Assembly (NCBI RefSeq): GCF_000144695.1
Contig: NC_014378.1
Span: forward strand, 2,325,289 to 2,389,288
Length of the DNA: 64,000 bases
Direction: 5' to 3'
Source: Acetohalobium arabaticum DSM 5501
GTDB lineage: Bacteria > Bacillota > Halanaerobiia > Halobacteroidales > Acetohalobiaceae
The notes below the pieces were generated by a model, which ran no database searches, was not told the DNA's origin, and saw only the letters and a program-made list of their open reading frames with translations. The position numbers and the translations under genes were made by a program. Of this stretch, positions 21,020 through 31,576 are shown piece after piece. Each line of letters opens with the position of its first letter. The stretch's first letter is position 1.

Positions 21020-21929
21020 TGAACCTACTACCCTTCCTTCCATCTAAAGCCTTTTCTCCTAAGATAACTCTAGGAACCTCAGCATAATCATCAATAACTG
21101 TTAAATTAATAAAATTATTTTCTTCAAGCAGTTGATAAACAGATTTTGACTGCTGATTTCCAACTTCAAATCCTATTATCCCTCCATCTGTCAGTAGCTG
21201 TTCGGTCTCAGAAATGATCTGACGGTAAAAGTCAATCCCATTTTCTCCAGCTTTAAGGGCAATCTCTGGTTCATACTGCAGTTCCGGCTCTAATTCCTGC
21301 AACTCTTTATCGGCTATATAAGGGGGATTAGAGATAATAATATCAGGCTTTAAATTCAGTTCTTTAACTGGATTTAAAAGATCTCCCACCAAAAACTGAA
21401 TTTGATTCTGAACCTGGTGTAATTTGGCATTATCTTTAGCTACTGCAAGAGCCTCTTGTGAAACATCAGTTCCAATATAATTAATCTCAAGCGGAACATC
21501 TGCTAATTCTTTGGCTAAACTGATAATAATAGCTCCGCTGCCGGTACAGAGATCAATAACTGTCAATTTTTCTCTTTTATCGGCTAATTTATTAACTCTT
21601 TGGATTACAGCTTCCACTAAGTGTTCTGTTTCCGGTCTTGGAATCAATACATCCTCATTAACCTTAAATTTCAATGACATAAATTCCTGATAACCGATTA
21701 TATAGGCTACCGGCATCCGCTTAGCCCGCTGAATCACCCGCTGGCGGTATTGATTGATCTCTACTTCAGTTAAAGGACGGTCGAAGTTAACATACAGCTT
21801 AATGCGCTCCATATCCAATAAATCTGCTAATAATACCTCAGCATCCAGGCGGGCTGTTTCAATCCCATGCTCTTTAAAGTAATCAGTAGTTTTCTTTAAA
21901 ATCTTCTTAATTGTCAACCGTTCTGTCAA
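21006..21929 (-). CDS. prmC: Release factor glutamine methyltransferase PrmC
   Basis: A 307-residue SAM-dependent enzyme that N5-methylates the Gln of the GGQ loop in RF1 and RF2. The SAM site is VIDLCTGSGAIIISLA (about residue 125), and the catalytic NPPY is in DIIISNPPYIADKEL (about residue 200). The helical N-terminal domain binds the release factor. The start is a TTG at 21929, six bases after AGGTGG. It directly follows its substrate gene prfA. Confidence 0.96.
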   Translation of the reverse strand: MTERLTIKKILKKTTDYFKEHGIETARLDAEVLLADLLDMERIKLYVNFDRPLTEVEINQYRQRVIQRAKRMPVAYIIGYQEFMSLKFKVNEDVLIPRPETEHLVEAVIQRVNKLADKREKLTVIDLCTGSGAIIISLAKELADVPLEINYIGTDVSQEALAVAKDNAKLHQVQNQIQFLVGDLLNPVKELNLKPDIIISNPPYIADKELQELEPELQYEPEIALKAGENGIDFYRQIISETEQLLTDGGIIGFEVGNQQSKSVYQLLEENNFINLTVIDDYAEVPRVILGEKALDGRKGSRFNGSN

Positions 21930-21947
21930 CCTATGCCACCTACTTCC

Positions 21948-23027
21948 TTAACTATACATCTGTTCTAACTTCTCAGTCTGATCGGCTGTTACTAATTCAT
22001 CTACCAGTTCATCGATCTCTCCATCAAGAATACTCTCCATCTGGTGAGTAGTTAAATTAATTCTGTGGTCTGTAATTCTTCCTTGAGGAAAGTTATAGGT
22101 TCTAATCCGTTCACTTCTACCGCCGCTTCCAATCTGCATCTTACGCTTTTCTGCCTCTTCAGCCTGCTTTTCTGCTTCTATCTTTTCCTGAATTCTGGAT
22201 CTTAAAACCCGCATTGCCTTTCTTTTATTCTTATGCTGGGACTTTTCATCCTGACAGGAAACTACAACCCCTGTCGGTTCATGAGTAATCCTGACAGCTG
22301 AATCAGTAGTATTTACACTCTGGCCGCCGGGACCGCTGGAACGATAGGTCTCAATCGTTAAGTCATTCTGATTAATCTCGATATCCACATCTTCTGCCTC
22401 CGGCAGTACAGCAACTGTTGCCGTAGAAGTATGGATCCGACCGCTTGATTCAGTCTCCGGTACTCGCTGTACACGATGTACACCGCTTTCATACTTCAGA
22501 CGGCTGTAGGCTCCTTTCCCTTCGACTACAAAGATCATCTCTTTAAAACCTCCTACCTCTGAAGAACTAGAACTCATTATATCCACATCCCAGTCCTGCT
22601 TTTCAGCATAACGAGAATACATCCGATAAAGCTCTCCAGCAAATAAGGCAGCTTCATCACCCCCGGTACCAGCTCTAATCTCAACAATAACATTCTTCTC
22701 ATCATTAGGATCTTCAGGAATTAACATTAGCGGTAGTTCTTCTTCTAATTTTTCCTGCTTAGGCTCTAATTCTGCTAATTCCATCTTTGCCAGCTCAACA
22801 GCTTCTTCATCATCTTCCATCTCTAACAGTTCTTTAGCTTCTTCAATTTCAGCCATTATCTCTTTATATTTTCTATACTTTTTTACTAATTTCTTAAGTT
22901 CAGCATGCTCTTTCGATAATTTTTGGAACTTACTCTGATTATTGATCACTTCTGGATCACTTAACATCTTCTGTAATTTTTCATATCTAGCTTCTGCATC
23001 ATCTAATGCTTCCTTACAATCAAGCAT
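21948..23027 (-). CDS. prfA: Peptide chain release factor 1
   Basis: A 359-residue class-I release factor that reads UAA and UAG. The GGQ motif is in [16 protein letters not shown] (about residue 230). The stop-recognition region and the C-terminal helix with [21 protein letters not shown] are intact. RF1 competes at UAG codons and leaves UGA to RF2 and to SelB/tRNA-Sec, which matters for the selenoprotein downstream in this window. The ATG at 23027 lacks a close strong ribosome site; the only good one is about 37 bases upstream, behind a hairpin (separate entry). Confidence 0.97.
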   Translation of the reverse strand: MLDCKEALDDAEARYEKLQKMLSDPEVINNQSKFQKLSKEHAELKKLVKKYRKYKEIMAEIEEAKELLEMEDDEEAVELAKMELAELEPKQEKLEEELPLMLIPEDPNDEKNVIVEIRAGTGGDEAALFAGELYRMYSRYAEKQDWDVDIMSSSSSEVGGFKEMIFVVEGKGAYSRLKYESGVHRVQRVPETESSGRIHTSTATVAVLPEAEDVDIEINQNDLTIETYRSSGPGGQSVNTTDSAVRITHEPTGVVVSCQDEKSQHKNKRKAMRVLRSRIQEKIEAEKQAEEAEKRKMQIGSGGRSERIRTYNFPQGRITDHRINLTTHQMESILDGEIDELVDELVTADQTEKLEQMYS

Positions 23028-23033
23028 AAATCA

Positions 23034-23072
23034 ACCTGCTTATTAACTAAACTGGCAGGTCTTTTCACCTCC
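23034..23072 (-). promoter_or_regulatory. Displaced ribosome site and hairpin in the prfA leader
   Basis: GGAGGTGA (23065-23072) is 37 bases upstream of the prfA ATG, too far for normal use. Between them ACCTGC (23055-23060, minus reading) can pair with GCAGGT (23034-23039). Folding would bring the ribosome site to within about a dozen bases of the ATG. Alternatively the weak AGG in the right arm serves as ribosome site and the hairpin hides it. Inference only. Confidence 0.45.
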
Positions 23073-23118
23073 ATTATTAATTTTAAATCTCTGCTTACTT
23101 TTTACCCACTATTTATAT

Positions 23119-23147
23119 ATTTTATCATTACTCATTTAGTAATTCAA
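23119..23147 (-). promoter_or_regulatory. Promoter of the prfA operon
   Basis: TTGAAT (23142-23147) and TAAAAT (23119-23124) with a 17-base spacer and a TG one base before the -10. It lies between the DUF1385 gene and prfA on the minus strand. Confidence 0.75.
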
Positions 23148-23176
23148 AATTTAATCTAAGATAAAGAAGGGGGGGA

Positions 23177-24067
23177 TTATGATGATTCCTCTAATTCCAA
23201 AACCCCTTTTAGTGCCTTAATAGCTACTTCCAGCTGCTTATCATCCGGCTCTCTAGTAGTTAACTTCTGCAGCCAAAGACCCGGTGTAGCAATTAATTTA
23301 ATTATTGGATTAGCATCCTCTTTACCAGCCAATTTAATGATTTCATAAGAAAGTCCAGCTACCACTGGAAGTAAAGCGATATGGATTAGGATTCGATTTA
23401 GTAATGAAGGCCGTCCAAAAAAGGAGAATAATAGAACGCTTGTGATCATCACTATCAACAGAAAATTAGTTCCGCAGCGCGGATGAAGTGTGCTATACTG
23501 CCGGGCATTATCTATACTCAAAGGTAAGTCCGCCTCATAATTATAAATCACCTTATGCTCTGCTCCGTGGTACTGAAAAACGCGGTTAATATCATTTAAA
23601 CGAGAAATACCAATTATATACAGTAAAAAGACTGTAACTTTGATAACTCCTTCAATGAAATTTAAAACTAAATCAGATCCAACATACTGCTGAATAAACT
23701 TGATTGCCGTTGCTGGTAATACAACAAATAATAAAATAGCCAGTCCTAAAGCAGTACCGATAGTAAGAATCAACTCCCAGGTCGATAGTTCTTCTTCCTC
23801 TTCTTCTTCGGCTACCTGATTGGCAGAAAAAGTCAAAGCCTTCATTCCCATAATTAAGGATTCAAAAAGAGAAACAACTCCGCGAATAAAAGGCCTTTCC
23901 AAAATAGAATATCTATCACTGACAGAATCTACTTCTTCAGTATGAAGCACGATATCATCTTCATTCTTTCTAACAGCAATAGCCAAGTTATCGCTGCCAC
24001 GCATCATTACTCCTTCAATAACTGCCTGACCGCCGTATTGATGATTACACTGCTGCTTATCTGTCAT
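23177..24067 (-). CDS. DUF1385 (YqhQ-like) membrane protein
   Basis: A 296-residue protein with about four membrane helices (around residues 100-130, 135-160, 205-225 and 230-245). Conserved stretches are YGGQAVIEGVMMRG at the start, VVSLFESLIMGMKALTFSA, and FQYHGAEHKVIYNYEAD with HPRCGTNFL, which contains conserved His, Glu and Cys residues. The function is unknown; family members sit near prfA and rpmE in many Clostridia, as here. AAGGAGGAATAGG precedes the ATG. The protein probably sits in the cytoplasmic membrane with its conserved His/Cys loops on the cytosolic side, but this is not certain. Confidence 0.85.
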   Translation of the reverse strand: MTDKQQCNHQYGGQAVIEGVMMRGSDNLAIAVRKNEDDIVLHTEEVDSVSDRYSILERPFIRGVVSLFESLIMGMKALTFSANQVAEEEEEEELSTWELILTIGTALGLAILLFVVLPATAIKFIQQYVGSDLVLNFIEGVIKVTVFLLYIIGISRLNDINRVFQYHGAEHKVIYNYEADLPLSIDNARQYSTLHPRCGTNFLLIVMITSVLLFSFFGRPSLLNRILIHIALLPVVAGLSYEIIKLAGKEDANPIIKLIATPGLWLQKLTTREPDDKQLEVAIKALKGVLELEESS

Positions 24068-24093
24068 CCTATTCCTCCTTACCTAAAGAAAAT

Positions 24094-24113
24094 AGCAGAG
24101 CATAATGCTCTGC
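24094..24113 (-). terminator. Terminator-like hairpin after rpmE
   Basis: GCAGAGCAT and ATGCTCTGC form a tight nine-pair hairpin (24095-24113). On the minus strand TATTTTCTTT follows. It lies between the L31 stop and the DUF1385 start. Confidence 0.7.
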
Positions 24114-24125
24114 CGATTATCATTA

Positions 24126-24323
24126 TTAAAGATCATATTTTTCCTTGAATCTTTCAATCCTACCGCCGCGAGTATTCTGTTTCTGCTTGCCAGTATAGAA
24201 AGAATGACAATTAGAACAGACTTCTACCCTCAGATCACCTTTAGTACTCTTAGTTTTAAATGTTTCACCACAAGCACAAGTAATTGTTGCTTCCTTATAT
24301 TCTGGATGAATATCCTTCTGCAT
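24126..24323 (-). CDS. rpmE: Ribosomal protein L31, zinc-binding type
   Basis: A 65-residue protein of the large ribosomal subunit. It begins [19 protein letters not shown]. Four Cys (CAC at residues 16-18 and CSNC at 36-39) mark the zinc-containing C+ form, which can act as a zinc store. Typical ending HSFYTGKQK...GGRIERF. It is directly downstream of rho, as in B. subtilis, with its own promoter overlapping the rho stop. Confidence 0.97.
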   Translation of the reverse strand: MQKDIHPEYKEATITCACGETFKTKSTKGDLRVEVCSNCHSFYTGKQKQNTRGGRIERFKEKYDL

Positions 24324-24366
24324 CTTTCATCACCTCTTCCTTTTTTGCTCCAGTTTCGACTGTCAC

Positions 24367-24395
24367 ATTATAACATAGTTATTACCAAATTTCAA
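24367..24395 (-). promoter_or_regulatory. Promoter of rpmE
   Basis: TTGAAA (24390-24395), 17 bases, then TATAAT (24367-24372), with a TG extension (TGTTATAAT). The -35 touches the rho stop codon, so rpmE can be expressed independently of rho. Confidence 0.82.
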
Positions 24396-25652
24396 TTATT
24401 TCTTACCAAAGGCCTTCTGGAGGGAATTTAACATCTGCTGATTGGAATCAGTACTCTTGATATGTTTAATAAAGGAGCTGATTACCTCGGATTTGGAAAG
24501 ATCAGTAATCTCTCTACGCAGTGTCCACATAGTATTTAGCTCTGAATCTCCCAATAATAACTCTTCTTTTCTAGTTCCAGAAAGCTGAACATTTATAGCC
24601 GGGAAGAGTCTCTTTTCAGCCAAGGTTCGGTCTAAGTGAAGTTCCATATTTCCGGTACCCTTAAATTCTTCATAAATTACATCATCCATTCTGCTTCCTG
24701 TCTCCACTAAAGCAGTCGCCAGGATCGTCAAACTGCCGCCTTCCTCTATATTTCTAGCAGCTCCAAAGAAACGCTTCGGTTTATGAAGGGCTGTAGGATC
24801 TAAACCACCAGATAACGTACGGCCGCTGGAAGGTACATTTACATTATAAGCGCGAGCCAAACGCGTAATACTGTCTAAAAGAATAACTACATCCTTCTTC
24901 TGCTCTACTAACCTTTTGGCCTTCTTTAATACAAGTTCAGAAACTTTAATATGATTCTTCGGCGGCTCATCAAAAGTAGAACTAATTACCTCCGCATCCA
25001 CTGACCGCTTCATATCAGTTACTTCTTCTGGGCGTTCATCAATCAGCAGAATCATTAATTTAGATTCCGGTGATTCTTTAACAATGCTATTTGCTACCTT
25101 TTTTAGCAATACTGTCTTACCGGCCTTAGGAGGAGCAACGATTAATCCGCGCTGTCCTTTACCTACCGGAGCTATCAAATCCATTAATCGAGTCGATACA
25201 TCGCTGGGGTTGTCCTCTAATACAATTCTCTCCTGAGGATAGAGAGGAGTCAAATCTTCAAAATAAGCCCGCTCTGAAGCCAATTCTGGATCCTCGTAAT
25301 TAACAGCCTCTATTCGCAATAAAGCAAAATATCGCTCATTGTCTTTAGGTTTTCTAACCTGGCCGGAGACTACATCACCGGTCCTTAAATCAAACCGCTT
25401 TATCTGTGATGCAGAAATATAGATATCATCAGTACTCGGTAGATATTTAGAAGGACGTAAGAAACCATACCCGTCAGGCAGGATTTCTAAAACCCCTTCA
25501 GCAAAAATCAGACCTCCATTTTCAGTTTCAGCCTTTAAAATTTCAAAGATTAATTCCTTCTTCTTTAAGCGGGTATAACCACTAATTTCTAGATCTTTAG
25601 CTACTTCATGTAATTCAGTAATCGTCTTCTCTTGCAATTCAGCTATATTCAT
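24396..25652 (-). CDS. rho: Transcription termination factor Rho
   Basis: A 418-residue hexameric RNA helicase that ends transcription of untranslated RNA. The N-terminal Rho-N helical domain (1-45, [25 protein letters not shown]-like start) precedes the cold-shock-like RNA site (50-125, [14 protein letters not shown]). The ATPase has Walker A in [14 protein letters not shown] (about residue 180), the [13 protein letters not shown] segment, and the Q/R loops near [21 protein letters not shown]. The protein is compact, without a large N-terminal insertion. A leader of about 240 bases separates it from its promoter. Confidence 0.97.
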   Translation of the reverse strand: MNIAELQEKTITELHEVAKDLEISGYTRLKKKELIFEILKAETENGGLIFAEGVLEILPDGYGFLRPSKYLPSTDDIYISASQIKRFDLRTGDVVSGQVRKPKDNERYFALLRIEAVNYEDPELASERAYFEDLTPLYPQERIVLEDNPSDVSTRLMDLIAPVGKGQRGLIVAPPKAGKTVLLKKVANSIVKESPESKLMILLIDERPEEVTDMKRSVDAEVISSTFDEPPKNHIKVSELVLKKAKRLVEQKKDVVILLDSITRLARAYNVNVPSSGRTLSGGLDPTALHKPKRFFGAARNIEEGGSLTILATALVETGSRMDDVIYEEFKGTGNMELHLDRTLAEKRLFPAINVQLSGTRKEELLLGDSELNTMWTLRREITDLSKSEVISSFIKHIKSTDSNQQMLNSLQKAFGKK

Positions 25653-25899
25653 TCCTTAAACTGCCTCCCCTTACACTTCAAAAATATTTCCAATATTAAA
25701 AAATCTACACCAATAAATAAATGTTTTTCATTAATATACGAAGAATTAAATAGGACACTAACTCATATAGGCAAGCAAAATAATAATCCTTCCTAAGTTG
25801 ATACCAATAAGCTCGAGGTCATTAATAAGAAAATAACTATCTGAGATGCCAAAAGCATTATAAGTAGAGATCAACCTTGTACTGCGGATTTTACAGTAA

Positions 25900-25928
25900 A
25901 TTATATCCTAATTTTCTTTGAAAGTCAA
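25900..25928 (-). promoter_or_regulatory. Promoter of rho with a long leader
   Basis: TTGACT (25923-25928), 17-base spacer, TATAAT (25900-25905) on the minus strand. The predicted start near 25893 leaves about 240 untranslated bases before rho. That stretch holds an unsupported 21-codon frame (25793-25858) and no clear hairpin. Rho is autoregulated in other bacteria, so an attenuation leader is a reasonable guess. Confidence 0.82.
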
Positions 25929-25945
25929 CTATCATCAGTTAATAG

Positions 25946-25983
25946 AACAAAATTTAGGGACAGAATCATCTCCTGTCCCTAAA
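25946..25983 (-). terminator. Intrinsic terminator after fba
   Basis: TTTAGGGACAG (25953-25963) pairs with CTGTCCCTAAA (25973-25983), 11 perfect pairs around a nine-base loop. The minus strand then reads TTTTGTTC. It lies 18 bases after the aldolase stop. Confidence 0.82.
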
Positions 25984-26000
25984 TCCATTCCTATCTGTTA

Positions 26001-26852
26001 TTATGCTTTATTATGACTACCAAATAATCTAATCTTTTCTATTACTTTCTCTTTCATCGCTTCCCGGGATGGACCGCAGATCTTACGTGGATCATAGACA
26101 TCAGGATCCTCTAATACCTGGCGCGTCTTAGCAGTAAATGCCTGCTGAAAAGCTGTATTAACATTAATTTTATTAATTCCTAACTCAATAGCTTCAGCAA
26201 TATCCTCATCAGATACACCAGAAGCACCATGTAAAACCAGCGGAACCGCTACTTTTTGATTAATATTATCCAGACGTTCAAAATCCAACTCCGGCTCTCC
26301 TTTATAGACGCCGTGAGCAGTTCCAATAGCAACAGCTAAAGCATCTACTCCTGTCTTATCTACAAACTCTACTGCTTCCTCTGGATTTGTCAAAGTAGCA
26401 TCTTGATCTTCAACTTCTTTATCATCCTCAGCTCCACCGAGCATACCTAATTCTGCCTCAACACTGACTCCTACAGCAGAAGCAGCCTCAATAACTTTAT
26501 TGGTTAAAGCTATATTTTCTTCAAAAGGCAGTTCAGAACCATCAATCATTACCGAAGAAAAACCATTTCTAATACACTGGATTACCTTTTCAAAACTGCC
26601 GCCGTGGTCTAAATGAAAAGCTACCGGCACTGAAGCCTTTTCACCTGCTGCTTTAGCCATAGCTACAGCATATTCCATATCAATATAGCGAATTGCTCCT
26701 TCGCTGGCCTGTAAAATAACCGGTGAATTCTCTTCTTCGGCTGCTTCAATAATGGCCTGTAGGGCTTCTAGATTATTCATATTAAAACCACCAACAGCAT
26801 ATCCCTCTTCATTTGCCTTTGTTAGAATATCACTCATAGGTACTAATGACAT
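26001..26852 (-). CDS. fba: Class II fructose-1,6-bisphosphate aldolase
   Basis: A 283-residue zinc aldolase of the FbaA/GatY family, splitting fructose-1,6-bisphosphate into two triose phosphates in glycolysis and acting in reverse in gluconeogenesis. Zinc and catalytic residues are seen in VPVAFHLDHGGSFE (Asp-His) and in the GTAHGVYKG and LVLHGASGV loops with further His ligands; NVNTAFQQAFT binds phosphate. Start MSLVPMSDILTKANEEGYAVGGFN is typical of fructose-bisphosphate rather than tagatose enzymes, but the two cannot be fully separated. GGGAGGAAT precedes the ATG. Confidence 0.93.
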   Translation of the reverse strand: MSLVPMSDILTKANEEGYAVGGFNMNNLEALQAIIEAAEEENSPVILQASEGAIRYIDMEYAVAMAKAAGEKASVPVAFHLDHGGSFEKVIQCIRNGFSSVMIDGSELPFEENIALTNKVIEAASAVGVSVEAELGMLGGAEDDKEVEDQDATLTNPEEAVEFVDKTGVDALAVAIGTAHGVYKGEPELDFERLDNINQKVAVPLVLHGASGVSDEDIAEAIELGINKINVNTAFQQAFTAKTRQVLEDPDVYDPRKICGPSREAMKEKVIEKIRLFGSHNKA

Positions 26853-26888
26853 TTTTATTCCTCCCTCTATAGATTTATAGAGTTAAGC

Positions 26889-27521
26889 TTAATTCTTCTC
26901 TAAAGCACTGACTACTCCTTCTAACATCTCAATCTTTTTTATATTCTTTAAAAAGGTTAAGTCTTCCTCCGTTTCAGCATTAATAGTAATTAATCCATCA
27001 CATTCTCTGCAGAATAGCTCAATTCTGCCAGGAAACATATCTATTTCAATATCTCTATTGCCACATTGGCAGAACAGATCTCCACTATCAGCAATATCGT
27101 AGAGTGAATTCAATGCTAATAACATAATATCAGAATTACTAAAGTAATTTTCAATCCCTATTTCGGAAAAGATTGAACCTAACTGTTTTTCTTCATCAAT
27201 TAATTCTCGAATCTCTGCTTCAGATCCTAAATAACCAAGCTCTAAATCATTCTCCAGACAAGAAATTTCTTTTACTTCTGGACTCCATAATTCATTATTT
27301 CTATATGTAACTACATGTTCAGTTTCACAGACTAAACAAGCAAACTGCAGCCAATACTGTTTATAATTATTAGTTGTAATAGTCATTTTATTAAATCCAC
27401 AGCTGCATTTTATTTCCAAACTATCCTGCCCCGAAAAATCAAATACAGTAAAAGGATGTAATTCTAATTCACCACAGATAGGACACCTTAAGGCTAAAGT
27501 AACTTTGTAGTCAAATAGCAT
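26889..27521 (-). CDS. Uncharacterised protein with several Cys pairs (zinc ribbons)
   Basis: A 210-residue cytoplasmic protein of unknown function. It has at least four Cys pairs or near pairs: CPICG at residues 14-18, CSCG around 39, CLVC around 63, CQCG around 170 and CREC around 193. These would form two or more zinc ribbons, one near each end, with a Glu-rich middle (about 80-160). The first pair resembles the CpXC-type domain, but I cannot name the family with confidence. It precedes fba by 36 bases on the same strand and could share its transcript. GAGGTTGAAGAG precedes the ATG. There is no membrane segment. Confidence 0.65.
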   Translation of the reverse strand: MLFDYKVTLALRCPICGELELHPFTVFDFSGQDSLEIKCSCGFNKMTITTNNYKQYWLQFACLVCETEHVVTYRNNELWSPEVKEISCLENDLELGYLGSEAEIRELIDEEKQLGSIFSEIGIENYFSNSDIMLLALNSLYDIADSGDLFCQCGNRDIEIDMFPGRIELFCRECDGLITINAETEEDLTFLKNIKKIEMLEGVVSALEKN

Positions 27522-27588
27522 CTCTTCAACCTCCTCTAGTATTTTATTCTCTATTAGATGAAAAAATTCCTTTAGATAACTGAAGATA

Positions 27589-28143
27589 TTATTCAGCCTC
27601 TCCCCTATATTGATAATTTTTAACTTTAATTTTTCGGACTTTATCTTCCAATCCTAAAATAACTAATCCCTGATCTCCCGGCTGAAGTTCATCTATTTCA
27701 ATCTGACTTCCATTGCGGATTAAAATTATCTCTTCCTGATAAGTAATGTCTAATACCTTATTGGAATTCAGGATATTTACTTTTAAGTTAGCTTTATCCT
27801 TGCTGACGGATCTAATCTCTATAGGTAACGCATCATATTCTGCTCGTACCTCTATTAAGTTTCCCTGATTATTCAATTTTATTACCGCCGGTTGAAAGTC
27901 TTCTTCAGTAACCGGCCTTAAAGCCTTTAAATTTACCTGGGAACCATTTAAGGATAGCTTTGTATGTAAATTAACCTGATACTCTTTAAGATCTCCGCTG
28001 CTTTTAAATAAAAAGCTTCCCTGCTGACTATTAACAGCTACTATCTCTCCTTTTAATCTTTGCTGAACCTCAGCAGCAACACTAACCTGAAACATAAATA
28101 TTATTAATAAAGTAATAACTAATAACTTAATAAATAAGCGCAT
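27589..28143 (-). CDS. Uncharacterised secreted protein
   Basis: 184 residues starting MRLFIKLLVITLLIIFMFQV, a classic signal peptide that should be cut after VAA near residue 24. The exported part looks all-beta: two copies of a similar short pattern (LKGEIVAVNSQQGSFLF... and IRSVSKDKANLKVNIL...), with an EIDELQPGDQGLVILG ending that resembles small OB-like or DUF5666-type modules. No catalytic motif is seen. I chose the ATG at 28143, six bases after GGAGGGGA, over a longer frame to 28206. Its ribosome site lies in one arm of a long inverted repeat (separate entry), so translation may be controlled. It follows pyrG on the same strand. Confidence 0.7.
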   Translation of the reverse strand: MRLFIKLLVITLLIIFMFQVSVAAEVQQRLKGEIVAVNSQQGSFLFKSSGDLKEYQVNLHTKLSLNGSQVNLKALRPVTEEDFQPAVIKLNNQGNLIEVRAEYDALPIEIRSVSKDKANLKVNILNSNKVLDITYQEEIILIRNGSQIEIDELQPGDQGLVILGLEDKVRKIKVKNYQYRGEAE

Positions 28144-28150
28144 AGCAAGT

Positions 28151-28213
28151 CCCCTCCATTTCTCTGGTTTATTACTATGGTTTCCAAAAATAACCAGAAT
28201 ATACATGGAGGGG
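28151..28213 (-). promoter_or_regulatory. Long inverted repeat covering the ribosome site of the secreted-protein gene
   Basis: On the minus strand CCCCTCCAT (28205-28213) pairs with ATGGAGGGG (28151-28159), which is the ribosome site of the gene starting at 28143. Inside, TCTGGTT-ATT (28189-28198) pairs with AATaAACCAGA (28163-28173). Folded, the ribosome site is hidden. It could be a translational switch or a pyrG transcript end; no U-run follows, so simple termination is less likely. Confidence 0.6.
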
Positions 28214-28251
28214 CTTATTAATTAATCTTTATTTTTGATAGATCCTCATCA

Positions 28252-29856
<1,605 letters not shown>

Positions 29857-29890
29857 TTATTTTCCTAATTTAGATTATTAGATTAATGAA

Positions 29891-31576
29891 TTACATACTT
29901 TCTGGAGCAGAAACTCCTAATATATTCAATAGATTAGATAATACCTGCTTTACAGCTAAGACTAGCTGGAGTCTAGCCTGCATCACTTCTTCATCCTGGA
30001 TTAAAACATGGCATTTATTATAAAAACTATGAAACTGGGCTGCTAATTCATAAGCATACCGCGCCATATGATGGGGTTCTCTACTTTTAGCACTTTCAGC
30101 TAGTTCTTCAGGATAATCTCCTAACTTCTGGATTAAGTCCAACTCTACTTCAGTATCGAGTCTTTCTAAATCTACTCCTGATACATCTTCTATCTTGATC
30201 TCTTCTTTTTTAATCTGATCTAAAATACTGCAGATTCTAGCATGGGCATACTGAATATAATAGACAGGATTTTCAGCAGACTCTTCTTTAGCTAAATCGA
30301 GATCAAAATCTAGATGGCTGTCAGTACTACGCATTACATAAAAATAGCGGGCAGCATCACATCCTACTTCATCAACTACATCCCTTAAAGTAATAAAGTC
30401 TCCAGCCCGTTTGGACATTGAAACCTGTTTACCGTCCCGCAGCAAAGTAACCATCTGAACTATAATCACCTTCAACATTTCAGGGCTATATCCTAAGGCT
30501 TCAACTGCTGCCTTCATTCGGGCAATATAGCCGTGGTGGTCTGCTCCCCAGACATTGATTACTTCCTCAAACCCTCGCTGATACTTATTATCATGATAGG
30601 CTATATCGGCAGCTAAATAAGTAGGAACACCATTATCTTTGATAACAACTCGATCTTTATCATCACCAAAGTCTGTGGACTTAAGCCATAAAGCTCCTTC
30701 TTCTTCATATAAATAACCGTCTTCTTTTAATTGGGCAACTACTTCTCCAATCTTATCTTCTTGATGCAACTTTCGTTCACTAAACCAGTTATCAAACTCA
30801 ATTCCAAAAGCCTGTAGATCAGCTTTAATATTGGCCAACAGCTGCTCATAGGCAAATTCTCTAAAGAATTCATAATTCCCATCTTGAACATCAGTTAAAT
30901 ACTTATCACCATATTCAGTTTCAATTTTAGCTGCTATCTTCTCAATATAGTCTCCTTGATAGGAATTTTCCGGCATTGTGATATCGGCTCCTAATAATTC
31001 TTGGTAGCGTAAAGCAACTGACTTTCCTAATAGCTCCATCTGATTACCGGCATCATTGATATAATACTCTTTAGCTACATCAAAACCAGCTGCTGACATA
31101 ATATTCCCTAACACATCACCAGCAACTGCCCCGCGGCCGTGTCCTACATGCAAAGGACCGGTAGGGTTAGCACTGACAAATTCTATCTGCACCTTCTTTC
31201 CATTACCAAAATTACTTTTACCATAATCCTCTTTTTCATTTAAAACCGTTTCAATGATCTGGTATAACCATTCATCAACCAAGTAAAAATTAATAAAGCC
31301 CGGGCCGGCTATCTCTACCTTAGAAACTAACTCAAGCTCAGCTAAATTATCAACTATAACCTGAGCAATATCTCTAGGCGCCATCCCGGCTTGTCCAGCC
31401 AATACCATAGCAATATTAGTAGCATAATCACCGTGACCCTCTTCCCGCGGAACTTCCAGCATAACATCATCCGGCGGATTATCTAAATTCAAAATTTCCT
31501 CATCTACAGCTCGTCTAATTGCATCCTTAATCTCTATAATTAAATCATCTCTAATCTCACTGACTATATTAGACAT
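29891..31576 (-). CDS. argS: Arginyl-tRNA synthetase
   Basis: A 561-residue class-I synthetase charging tRNA-Arg. The N-terminal Add-1 domain covers 1-115. The HIGH-type signature is in ANPTGPLHVGHGRGAVAG (about residue 130), the KMSKS-like VSMSKRAGDFITL (about residue 350), and an all-helical DALR anticodon domain ends near SNLLNILGVSAPESM. It overlaps the upstream YwiB-like gene by eight bases. No T-box is visible upstream. Confidence 0.98.
   Translation of the reverse strand: MSNIVSEIRDDLIIEIKDAIRRAVDEEILNLDNPPDDVMLEVPREEGHGDYATNIAMVLAGQAGMAPRDIAQVIVDNLAELELVSKVEIAGPGFINFYLVDEWLYQIIETVLNEKEDYGKSNFGNGKKVQIEFVSANPTGPLHVGHGRGAVAGDVLGNIMSAAGFDVAKEYYINDAGNQMELLGKSVALRYQELLGADITMPENSYQGDYIEKIAAKIETEYGDKYLTDVQDGNYEFFREFAYEQLLANIKADLQAFGIEFDNWFSERKLHQEDKIGEVVAQLKEDGYLYEEEGALWLKSTDFGDDKDRVVIKDNGVPTYLAADIAYHDNKYQRGFEEVINVWGADHHGYIARMKAAVEALGYSPEMLKVIIVQMVTLLRDGKQVSMSKRAGDFITLRDVVDEVGCDAARYFYVMRSTDSHLDFDLDLAKEESAENPVYYIQYAHARICSILDQIKKEEIKIEDVSGVDLERLDTEVELDLIQKLGDYPEELAESAKSREPHHMARYAYELAAQFHSFYNKCHVLIQDEEVMQARLQLVLAVKQVLSNLLNILGVSAPESM

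Noticed and set aside
25793-25858. 21-codon leader peptide in front of rho
   Set aside because: There is no ribosome site, and the composition looks like chance AT-rich coding.
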